Below are positions 1 through 5,129 of a stretch of 5,129 nucleotides of DNA, piece after piece (within the stretch, counting starts at the first letter, position 1; every line of letters starts with the position of its first letter). This DNA is from Alphaproteobacteria bacterium MarineAlpha10_Bin3 (GTDB lineage: Bacteria > Pseudomonadota > Alphaproteobacteria > UBA8366 > GCA-2717185), in assembly GCA_002937525.1 (NCBI GenBank), contig PTKA01000149.1, forward strand, positions 1 to 5,129, written 5' to 3'. A program made the translations under genes and the position numbers. A model generated the notes under the pieces. It ran no database searches. It worked only from the letters and a program-made list of their open reading frames with translations, and was not told where the DNA came from.

Positions 1-128
1 AGAAATTTGCCTCGATCCACGCTTCAGTCCACAATCACTTCTACCAGGAACGTCATCTTTACAACCGCGAAAACTTCAAACTCAATCGTTCCGCCGCCTG
101 GGCGGAGTGGCGTCAAATTGCGGCCTGA
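1..128 (+). CDS. C-terminal end of a DDE transposase, probably IS6-like (5' part outside window)
   Basis: Reading from base 3, 41 codons stay open to a TGA at 126-128; the 5' part lies outside the window, so whether the gene is intact cannot be judged. The visible peptide contains a His-rich stretch (FASIHASVHNHF), then QERHLYNRENFK, and ends in AEWRQIAA. From memory this matches the extreme C-terminus of IS6-type transposases of Alphaproteobacteria, which end in a HN-F---RHL--R-----R--A---W pattern. This is recognition by eye, not a search. The catalytic DDE residues would lie upstream. No classical IS6 terminal repeat (such as one ending GCAACAGAGCC) is visible downstream, so the right end of the element is missing or of another type. 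GC of the first 120 bases is about 50%, lower than the genes that follow, which fits foreign origin. Other DDE families remain possible. Confidence 0.55.
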   Translation, partial: KFASIHASVHNHFYQERHLYNRENFKLNRSAAWAEWRQIAA

Positions 129-332
129 AATCTACCGATGGCGGAGTTTTTCTGACCGGTTCGATTTCCCCTGACAACGCCGTCTGAACGTATACGTTCA
201 TATCCACAGGCTGGCCGGCACGCAAGACCTCCGCCGGCGGTTGACCGGCCAGGGACGGATGCGGCCGCTCGGTATTGTAAAAGTCGATCCATTCGCCAAT
301 CACCGGTTCGGCCTCGAAGCCAGTTCATGCAG
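82..332 (-). pseudogene. IS3-family transposase (OrfB) C-terminal remnant, frameshifted and truncated
   Basis: From about 327 down to a TGA at 82-84 the minus strand encodes TGFEAEPVIGEWIDFYNTER followed by PHPSLAGQPPAEVLR. The W-I-x-F-Y-N-x-x-R-P-H-x-S-L-x-G-x-x-P-A-E pattern is the hallmark C-terminus of the IS3-group integrase-like domain (rve_3). The DDE residues, which lie further upstream in the family, are absent. Just upstream the reading breaks: the frame has a TGA at 327-325, while the neighbouring frame at 332-321 reads Leu-His-Glu-Leu, which I expect directly before TGFEAE in such proteins. A net loss of 3n+1 bases would explain it. The last residues (after about VRKTPPSV) run into sequence antisense to the + strand transposase end, so they are probably not native IS3 protein. 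The 73-codon open frame starting at the GTG at 303-301 is decay debris, not a working gene. Confidence 0.75.
185..200. repeat. Perfect 16-bp palindrome inside the IS3 remnant
   Basis: TGAACGTATACGTTCA equals its own reverse complement; the flanking bases (c on the left, t on the right) break the symmetry. It falls within the IS3-like coding remnant, where the minus strand reads Met-Asn-Val-Tyr-Val-Gln. With no spacer it would suit a dimeric DNA-binding protein better than a hairpin. It may be coincidence: a rough estimate is one such site per ten windows of this length. Confidence 0.35.
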
Positions 333-350
333 CTAGCGTATCGCCGCTAC

Positions 351-1658
351 CTACAAATCATACCCGGTTTCGCCGTGCGCGGTGATATCGAGTCCCTCGA
401 TCTCATCCTCTTCCGACACCCGCAGGCCGAAGATCAAATCGGCGAGCTTGATGATCACGAAACTCGCCACCGCCGACCAGGTGGCAATCGACAATACGCC
501 AATCGTCTGCACCCATAGCTGCTGGCCGATGCCAAGACCGTCGGCGAGGCCAAGGCCCTGGAATACCGGCGCCGCCAGAAACGACACCCCCAACGTGCCC
601 ATGATGCCGCCGATACCGTGTACGGCGAACACGTCCAGCGAATCGTCGATCTGCACCGACTGCTTGAGCCAGCTGGTCACCCATTGGCACACAATTCCGG
701 CCGCGGCGCCCAGGATCAGCGCGCCGACCGGCCCGACGAAGCCGGACGCCGGCGTGATCGTGGCCAGTCCCGCGACCATGCCGGTGACGATGCCGACCAG
801 GCTCGGTTTGCCGAATTTGATCCATTCCATCGCCGCCCAGCTCAGCGACGCGGTCGCGGCGGCGATATGGGTGACCAGCATCGCCATGCCGGCGTTACCG
901 TCCGCCGCCAGGGCGCTGCCGGCGTTGAACCCGAACCAGCCGACCCACAGCATCGCCGCGCCGATCATGGTCATGCCCGGATTATGCGGCGGCCGCACCT
1001 GGTTGGGAAACCCGCGCCGTCCGCCAAGCATGGCGGCGAACACCAGGGCCGAGACGCCGGCCGTCACATGCACGACAAGACCGCCGGCGAAGTCCCGGAC
1101 GCCCATTTCCGCCAACCAGCCGCCGCCCCACACCCAATGGGTCACCGGCGCATAGACCACCAGCAGCCAGACCGAACTGAAAAAGATCACCGCCGCGAAT
1201 TTCGTCCGCTCCACATAAGCGCCGACGATGAGCGCCGGCGTGATGATCGCGAAGGTCATCTGGAACATGAAAAATACGTCTTCGGGGATCGTGCCGGACA
1301 CAGCACCGGTTCCGATGCCGCTAAAAAACGCCTTGCCCAGGCCGCCAATCCACGCATTGGCGCTGCCGCCGTCGCCGAAGGCCAGACTGTATCCAAGGGC
1401 CAGCCAAAGCACCGACGCCACGCAGGCAATCGTGAAACACTGCATCAGCACCGAAAGCACGCTGTTGGCGCGTACCAGCCCGCCGTAAAACAGGGCCAGC
1501 CCCGGCAAGGTCATGAACAGGACCAGCGCAGTCGATGTCAGTATCCACGCCGTATCGCCGGCGCTGACCGCGCTTTGCGCCATCGCCGTTCCCGGCCAAA
1601 CCAAAACGCCCGCGACGGCCAGCGCCGCACCGCGTTTCACCCTTACTTCCATCGACAT
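351..1658 (-). CDS. amt: Ammonium transporter, Amt family
   Basis: This 435-residue protein is an Amt/Mep/Rh-family ammonium channel of the inner membrane, forming trimers in known members. Residues 1-27 look like a signal peptide (basic VKRG, hydrophobic core, cleavage after A-M-A), as in E. coli AmtB, followed by about 11 membrane segments. The pore residues fall at a constant +29 offset from AmtB: F136 (F107), W177 (W148), D189 (D160), H197 (H168), W241-F244-S248 (W212, F215, S219) and H347 (H318). The Phe gate, Trp/Ser binding site and twin-His relay are therefore intact. The C-terminal tail (EEDEIEGLDITAHGETGYDL) matches the conserved segment that contacts PII/GlnK. The ATG at 1658 is preferred over the ATG two codons later because AGGGGGGA ends four bases before it. 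The gene follows the amidohydrolase after 65 bases on the same strand; glnK, its common upstream partner, is not there. IS debris begins 18 bases after the TAG stop. Confidence 0.96.
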   Translation of the reverse strand: MSMEVRVKRGAALAVAGVLVWPGTAMAQSAVSAGDTAWILTSTALVLFMTLPGLALFYGGLVRANSVLSVLMQCFTIACVASVLWLALGYSLAFGDGGSANAWIGGLGKAFFSGIGTGAVSGTIPEDVFFMFQMTFAIITPALIVGAYVERTKFAAVIFFSSVWLLVVYAPVTHWVWGGGWLAEMGVRDFAGGLVVHVTAGVSALVFAAMLGGRRGFPNQVRPPHNPGMTMIGAAMLWVGWFGFNAGSALAADGNAGMAMLVTHIAAATASLSWAAMEWIKFGKPSLVGIVTGMVAGLATITPASGFVGPVGALILGAAAGIVCQWVTSWLKQSVQIDDSLDVFAVHGIGGIMGTLGVSFLAAPVFQGLGLADGLGIGQQLWVQTIGVLSIATWSAVASFVIIKLADLIFGLRVSEEDEIEGLDITAHGETGYDL

Positions 1659-1687
1659 GCTTCCCCCCTATCATCCAATTTGCGCGG

Positions 1688-1693
1688 ACTATA
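1688..1693 (-). promoter_or_regulatory. Possible -10 element for amt
   Basis: In the 65-base gap between the amidohydrolase stop and the amt start, the minus strand reads TATAGT (1693 to 1688), a 5/6 match to the -10 consensus. A transcript starting about 7 bases on would have a leader of roughly 20 bases carrying the AGGGGGGA ribosome-binding site. No convincing -35 hexamer lies 16-18 bases upstream (the candidate is tggcga), and there is no clear terminator in the gap, so co-transcription from the amidohydrolase is equally plausible. Confidence 0.25.
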
Positions 1694-1723
1694 CCGAAAG
1701 CCTTTGCCATTCGCCACAGCTTG

Positions 1724-2953
1724 CTAACCGGGCTTATGTAGCACCGGCCGGGTTGCGGTGAAGGTCCGCCGGCCGGCCTTGAAGGCAAAGAGCGGCCGGG
1801 CCACGGTCGCCACCGCCTCGGCCGGATCGCGCGTGTCCCAGACCGCAATGTCGGCCGGCTTGCCGACAGCAATGCCGTAATCGTCGCGGCGTATCAGGCG
1901 GGCCGCGCGCTGGGTGATCATGGCGAAACATTCGGCCAGTTCGGCCGCCGTCCCGCGCTGGACGACATTGGCGTACAGATTTGCCATCCGGGTCAGCGAC
2001 CCGTCGCCGAATGGCGTGAACGGGTTCAGGATATTGTTGGACGCGAGCGTGCAGTTGACGCCGCATTGCATCAGCGCATGGGCGTCGGCGACGCCGCGCA
2101 TCACGCTATGGTCCTGGTGGCGCCCCATGATGAACAGATCGGTGGCCGGCAAGACCGTGACCGCGACTCCGACATCGCTGAGCCGCGCGCCGAGATCGCG
2201 CAGCCGGTCGGGCGGCAAGCAGGAATATTTTGTGCCATGGCCGACCGCGACCCGGCCGCCCCAGCCATATTGTTGCGTCAGATCGCAGACCAGGTGGATA
2301 TCCATGTCGCCGGTGGTCGGCCCGACATCGAGATGAATATCGACATCGACATCGAATTCGCGCGCCAACTCGAAGATCCGGTTTATCTGCCAGGCATGGT
2401 CCACATCGTAACCGGGTGCCCCGCCGACGACCGATGCGCCGCGCCGCAACGCTTCCACGACATTGGCGTCGGCTTCGGGAAGGCCGGTCCAGCCTTCCTG
2501 GGCGAAGACGCAGATTTCCATATCCACCGCCCAGCGATATTCATCGGCCAGTTGTTGCAGCGCTTCGAAGCCGCGCAATCCGACATTCGGGTCGACCTCT
2601 ACATGGGTGCGGATATGGGTTGTCCCGTGCGCGATGCACCCCTCCAGCGTCGCCTTGGCGCGGGAATGGATATCCTCGACGGTGAACCCGGATTTCACCG
2701 CCGCAACCCGCGCCATATGGTCGGTGCCCCGGTCGGGCGCGGCCGAACAGCGCTCCAGGATACGAGATTTGTCGAGATGGATATGGGTCTCTATCAGACC
2801 CGGCGACACCATGCAGCCGTCAAGATCGAGCGCATCGCCATCCCCCGCCAGGTCGGCCCCGATTGCCTGGATGCGGCCATCGGCAATGCCGATATTGAGC
2901 AGGACATCGGCGTCCAAAATCCGTGCGTTGCGCAACACCAGATCGAGCGCCAT
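1724..2953 (-). CDS. Amidohydrolase-superfamily protein, cytosine deaminase/AtzC-like, with Asn-Asn at the usual catalytic Asp site
   Basis: The 409-residue length and layout match the cytosine deaminase (CodA, about 427 aa) and N-isopropylammelide hydrolase (AtzC, about 400 aa) group: an N-terminal beta-sandwich strand (LVLRNARIL), a TIM-barrel, and a closing sandwich (GKPADIAVWD). Visible landmarks are the H57-x-H59 metal pair in THIHLDKS, RTHVEVD at 115-121, FAQEG with Q152 at the CodA Q156 position, H207 in DIHLDV, and H239 in AVGHGTK (CodA H246). Two key positions differ. CodA's catalytic Glu after H-C-D is Val210, and the segment aligning with CodA DDVFDPW and AtzC SDNIRDFW reads S305-N306-N307-I-L-N-P-F. 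The substrate cannot be named; a deaminated or hydrolysed nitrogen heterocycle is the family-based guess. No signal peptide is seen, so it is probably cytoplasmic. The ATG at 2953 has AAAAGGGG six bases upstream. amt follows downstream on the same strand. Confidence 0.88.
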   Translation of the reverse strand: MALDLVLRNARILDADVLLNIGIADGRIQAIGADLAGDGDALDLDGCMVSPGLIETHIHLDKSRILERCSAAPDRGTDHMARVAAVKSGFTVEDIHSRAKATLEGCIAHGTTHIRTHVEVDPNVGLRGFEALQQLADEYRWAVDMEICVFAQEGWTGLPEADANVVEALRRGASVVGGAPGYDVDHAWQINRIFELAREFDVDVDIHLDVGPTTGDMDIHLVCDLTQQYGWGGRVAVGHGTKYSCLPPDRLRDLGARLSDVGVAVTVLPATDLFIMGRHQDHSVMRGVADAHALMQCGVNCTLASNNILNPFTPFGDGSLTRMANLYANVVQRGTAAELAECFAMITQRAARLIRRDDYGIAVGKPADIAVWDTRDPAEAVATVARPLFAFKAGRRTFTATRPVLHKPG

Positions 2954-2980
2954 GTCGTACCCCTTTTCACGGCGGCGGAT

Positions 2981-2994
2981 ATTGCCGCGGCAAT
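2981..2994. promoter_or_regulatory. Perfect 14-bp palindrome in a divergent intergenic region, candidate operator
   Basis: ATTGCCGCGGCAAT is a perfect inverted repeat lying near the middle of the 84-base gap between the divergent amidohydrolase and CPBP genes. Its last base abuts the extended -10 of the + strand promoter, so a protein bound here would cover the -35/-10 spacer. A third copy of the half-site, GCAAT, occurs at 3006-3010 in direct orientation, 16 bases from the GCAAT at 2990-2994, close to the expected transcription start. No regulator gene is adjacent, so the binding protein is unknown. A 14-bp palindrome could arise by chance in a window this long; the position is what makes it credible. 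Confidence 0.4.
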
Positions 2995-3002
2995 GCTATA
3001 AC
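2994..3002 (+). promoter_or_regulatory. Extended -10 promoter for the CPBP protease gene
   Basis: TGCTATAAC fits the extended -10 form TG-N-TATAAT with five of six hexamer matches. No good -35 is present at the right distance (ggcgga at 2974-2979), which extended -10 promoters tolerate. The start would be near 3009, giving a leader of about 28 bases with AAGGA at 3027-3031, six bases before the ATG at 3038. This is inference from motif and spacing. Confidence 0.45.
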
Positions 3003-3037
3003 CACGCAATGTACGATTGGCCGATTAAGGACATTGA

Positions 3038-3733
3038 ATGACCGCGCCGGGCCGATCAAGCGCGCTTGCGCCGTTATCCGCCGCCAGTGGCCGCGAGCTG
3101 GCGATAATTTTCGTGCTCGGCGCCGCCGCCCTCGCCGCCGTGATCGCGATGGCGCGATACGGTGTGCTGCCTGTACTCGCTTTCGGGTTCCTGGCCTACG
3201 GCGCGTTGCTCGCCGTGATCTGGGCCGTGGCGGTCCGCGCGCCGGGGCGGCGTTGGCGCGATATCGGGTTGCAGCGCTGCGAACCAGCCTTGCTGGTCAT
3301 CGGCTGTCTGGCGGCTTTTTTGTGGGTTGGTATTTCCATCGTGATCTATTCCGCCGCCGGCGTGTGGGAGGCGGCCCTTGCCGCCGGCGGCAATCTGATC
3401 GACCCGTTCCGCGGCCGTCCGGTAATGCTCGCCGCGCTGTTCGTTCTCGCCGTGCCGACCGCCGCGCTGGTCGAGGAAATCCTCTATCGCGGGCTGCTGT
3501 ACGGGTGGCTGCGGCGGCGCATGGGGGTGGCAACGGCAACCTTGACCAGCGCCGTTGTGTTCACCTTCAGCCATTTCTATGTGTTCGCCGCCGGGCTTCC
3601 CTTCGTGATCGAGATGCTGGCGCTGTCGATGTTGCTGGCCTTGCTGTTCGAAATCAACCGCTCGCTGTGGCCCGGAATTCTGTGCCACGGGCTGAACAAT
3701 CTCGCCTTGATGGTGGCGTATAGTCTGAATTAG
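3038..3733 (+). CDS. CPBP-family intramembrane glutamic endopeptidase (CAAX protease/Abi family)
   Basis: This 231-residue, very hydrophobic protein has about seven membrane segments (near 20-38, 43-66, 84-105, 129-148, 165-182, 189-205 and 210-228). It carries the three CPBP/Abi active-site motifs in order: E146-E147-x-x-x-R151 in VEEILYRG, F175-x-x-x-H179 in FTFSH, and H217-x-x-x-N221 in CHGLNN. In characterised relatives such as yeast Rce1, the paired Glu and the His residues lie in a cavity within the membrane and perform peptide cleavage. Bacterial members have varied roles (bacteriocin self-immunity, processing of membrane peptides); nothing here identifies the substrate, and no bacteriocin-like small gene is visible next to it. 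The ATG at 3038 has AAGGA six bases upstream. The gene is divergent from the amidohydrolase, and its TAG stop overlaps the kinase stop codon on the other strand. Confidence 0.93.
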   Translation: MTAPGRSSALAPLSAASGRELAIIFVLGAAALAAVIAMARYGVLPVLAFGFLAYGALLAVIWAVAVRAPGRRWRDIGLQRCEPALLVIGCLAAFLWVGISIVIYSAAGVWEAALAAGGNLIDPFRGRPVMLAALFVLAVPTAALVEEILYRGLLYGWLRRRMGVATATLTSAVVFTFSHFYVFAAGLPFVIEMLALSMLLALLFEINRSLWPGILCHGLNNLALMVAYSLN

Positions 3734-5073
3734 TCGGCCGCCGGCACCTTTGCCGCCGCCAGCGCCGCTGCCTGCCGGGCGGCCAGCGCGTCAACGTCGA
3801 AATCGCCGATCAAATCGTGGAACATCCGGTGCCAGTTGACCTCGGCGCGCAGATGCATGAAGACCGAGCCAAGACCGATTGCCGCGCGGTCCATCAGCAC
3901 GAATTCGCGCGGCGGCGTGACTCCGCCCAGCCGGCGCAGTTCGCGGTGTACCTTGTTGGCGATTTTGGCACCATACATGCCGCTTTCCGATTGCTGGATT
4001 TTCTGGACCTTGTCCTTCATCAGCGGCGCATAGACGAATTCGGCCCAGATATTGAGAACCTCGATCACTTCGCGGTCCACGCCCTTGAAGCCCCATGTCT
4101 CATAGGCGTGCATTGCACGGTCCGCGTCGCCATCGCGCAGTCCGTGGTAAAGGTCGATCACGCCGGCGATGAAATGCGGCGGAAAGACGCGGATGCAGCC
4201 AAAATCGAGCAAATTGATGCCATGGTCCGGCCGCACGCTGTAATTGCCCAGATGCGGGTCGCCGTGGATGATGCCGTATTCGTAGAACGGCACATACCAG
4301 GCGCGGAACATGTTGCGGGCGATGGCGTTGCGCGCTGCCAGGTCCGATTGGCGGAAATCCAGCAACGGCCGGCCTTCCATCCAGTCCATCGACAGCAGCC
4401 GTCTGGTGGAAAGTTCGGGCACGACCCCCGGAATATGCACCGCGTCCTCATCCGCCAGCATGGCGGCGTATAGCGCCAGATGCTTGGCCTCGCGCTCGTA
4501 ATCGAGTTCCTCGCGCAGGCGGGCGGACAGCTCGGCGTGAATCCGGTCGGTTGAAATTGCCTTGTCGTAACGCTCGAACAGACCGAATGCGAGCCGTAGC
4601 TGGCGCAGATCAGCTTCCACCGCCGATGCCATGTCGGGATATTGCAGCTTGCAGGCCAGCCTACGGCCGTCCGGCGCCGTCGCCCTATGCACCTGTCCGA
4701 GCGAGGCGGCATGGGCGGCGTCGCGCTCGAAATCGGCGAATTTGCCGCGCCAGCCGGCGCCCAACTCGTTCGCCATGCGGCGGCGCACGAAGGGCCAGCC
4801 CATCGGCGGCGCATTGGTCTGGAGCTGTTTCAGCTCTTCGATATATTCCGGCGGCAGGGCGTCGGGAATGGTCGCCATGATCTGCGCGACCTTCATCAGC
4901 GGTCCCTTGAGCCCGCCCAACGCCGCCTTCAGATCGCTGGCGTGACGGTCTTTGTCGATGCCGACGCCAAGGAATTTCGCCCCGGCGAAGCGCATCGCCA
5001 ACCCGCCCACCGCGCCGCCGACCCGCGCATAGCGCCTGGCGCGGCCGGAAAAGCTGTTCTTGTCGGGATCCAT
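3730..5073 (-). CDS. ABC1/AarF/UbiB (ADCK)-family atypical kinase
   Basis: This 447-residue protein shows all ABC1-kinase landmarks. The N-terminal family motif is K61-V-A-Q64 (usually K-x-G-Q). The Ala-rich nucleotide loop is H121-A-A-S-L-G-Q-V-H129, K142 sits in LACKLQYP, and ELDYEREA spans 189-196. The catalytic loop is H270-G-D272-P-H-L-G-N277 and the metal-binding motif D290-F-G292. Family members support ubiquinone biosynthesis or lipid homeostasis, probably through ATPase activity; which applies here is not shown. E. coli UbiB is about 546 aa with two C-terminal membrane helices. This protein ends in a soluble Ala-rich tail without membrane segments, so it looks like the shorter ADCK branch rather than UbiB itself, and no other ubi gene is in view. 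The ATG at 5073 is chosen because no in-frame start lies just upstream, though no Shine-Dalgarno precedes it. Its TAA (3732-3730) overlaps the CPBP stop. Confidence 0.93.
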   Translation of the reverse strand: MDPDKNSFSGRARRYARVGGAVGGLAMRFAGAKFLGVGIDKDRHASDLKAALGGLKGPLMKVAQIMATIPDALPPEYIEELKQLQTNAPPMGWPFVRRRMANELGAGWRGKFADFERDAAHAASLGQVHRATAPDGRRLACKLQYPDMASAVEADLRQLRLAFGLFERYDKAISTDRIHAELSARLREELDYEREAKHLALYAAMLADEDAVHIPGVVPELSTRRLLSMDWMEGRPLLDFRQSDLAARNAIARNMFRAWYVPFYEYGIIHGDPHLGNYSVRPDHGINLLDFGCIRVFPPHFIAGVIDLYHGLRDGDADRAMHAYETWGFKGVDREVIEVLNIWAEFVYAPLMKDKVQKIQQSESGMYGAKIANKVHRELRRLGGVTPPREFVLMDRAAIGLGSVFMHLRAEVNWHRMFHDLIGDFDVDALAARQAAALAAAKVPAAD

Positions 5074-5079
5074 GAAGGA

Positions 5080-5108
5080 TAGATGGGCATCCGCACGGCC
5101 CCTGTCAA
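5080..5108 (-). promoter_or_regulatory. Possible promoter for the ABC1 kinase gene, perhaps leaderless
   Basis: On the minus strand a perfect -35 hexamer TTGACA (5108-5103) is followed after 17 bases by CATCTA (5085-5080), a weak -10 (A and T at positions 2 and 3 only). Transcription starting 6-7 bases past it would fall on or beside the ATG at 5073. The sequence before the ATG (TCTATCCTTC) has no purine-rich ribosome-binding site, which fits leaderless translation, but the weak -10 keeps this tentative. Otherwise 5074-5129 holds only GC-rich sequence. Confidence 0.3.
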
Positions 5109-5129
5109 AGCCGGCGCGCGGGCGCGCGA

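Noticed and set aside
334..349. Small hairpin (TAGCG, 6-base loop, CGCTA) right after the amt stop codon
   Set aside because: The stem is only five pairs with no T-tract on the amt side, so it is too weak to call a terminator.
1697..1712. Possible sigma-54 (NtrC-type) promoter before amt, TGGCAA-N5-TTCGG on the minus strand
   Set aside because: The -24 half is close to consensus, but the invariant GC of the -12 element is missing (CG instead), so nitrogen control by sigma-54 cannot be claimed here.
618..1727. A 369-codon open frame on the + strand, antisense to amt
   Set aside because: It is rich in Arg, His, Gln and Asp, has no recognisable domain, and lies opposite a clear Amt protein. 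Such frames are expected opposite GC-rich third positions.
2066..3001. A 311-codon + strand open frame antisense to the amidohydrolase
   Set aside because: It has no family resemblance, lies opposite a well-supported gene, and would run through the divergent promoter region.
3038..3733. CPBP protease as a phage-abortive or bacteriocin-immunity gene (old Abi name)
   Set aside because: There are no bacteriocin, toxin or other defence genes nearby. CPBP proteins are widespread with diverse roles, so the family name alone does not make a defence system.
5105..5129. Alternating GC tract at the right edge (cgcgcgggcgcgcga)
   Set aside because: It is short, truncated by the window edge, and ordinary for a GC-rich genome.

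Overview
The window looks like a stretch of an alphaproteobacterial chromosome. The supporting evidence is high GC with GC-rich third codon positions (long antisense open frames shadow every gene), protein wording typical of that class as I remember it, and IS remnants resembling elements common there. This placement is an inference; there is no rRNA or other phylogenetic marker. The content is mostly ordinary housekeeping and accessory metabolism, and I do not see a defence system, CRISPR array, phage module or tRNA.

Layout. Positions 1-332 are a mobile-element graveyard: the last 41 codons of a DDE transposase (probably IS6-like) on the + strand meet, tail to tail, the frameshifted C-terminal end of an IS3-family transposase on the - strand. 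Only 18 bases separate the IS3 debris from the stop codon of an ammonium transporter gene (351-1658, -). Upstream of it on the same strand, after a 65-base gap, is a cytosine-deaminase/AtzC-like amidohydrolase (1724-2953, -). An 84-base divergent intergenic region (2954-3037) follows. It carries a perfect 14-bp palindrome directly abutting an extended -10 promoter that faces a CPBP-family membrane protease gene (3038-3733, +). The protease gene converges on, and overlaps by four bases, a soluble ABC1/UbiB-family atypical kinase gene (3730-5073, -). A TTGACA hexamer lies just upstream of the kinase start, close to the right edge.

How the genes may work together. The amidohydrolase and Amt are co-directional and close enough to share a transcript. 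If the amidohydrolase is a deaminase, as its fold relatives are, a nitrogen-salvage unit (release of ammonia from a ring compound plus ammonium transport) is a reasonable inference. The usual glnK partner of amt is not next to it here. The protease and kinase genes have no evident functional tie to that pair.

The most interesting point is in the amidohydrolase. Its first metal-binding histidines are intact, but the segment that carries the near-universal catalytic/metal aspartate in CodA and AtzC reads Ser-Asn-Asn, and the CodA catalytic Glu position is Val. It therefore belongs to a subgroup whose chemistry should not be assumed from the family name.
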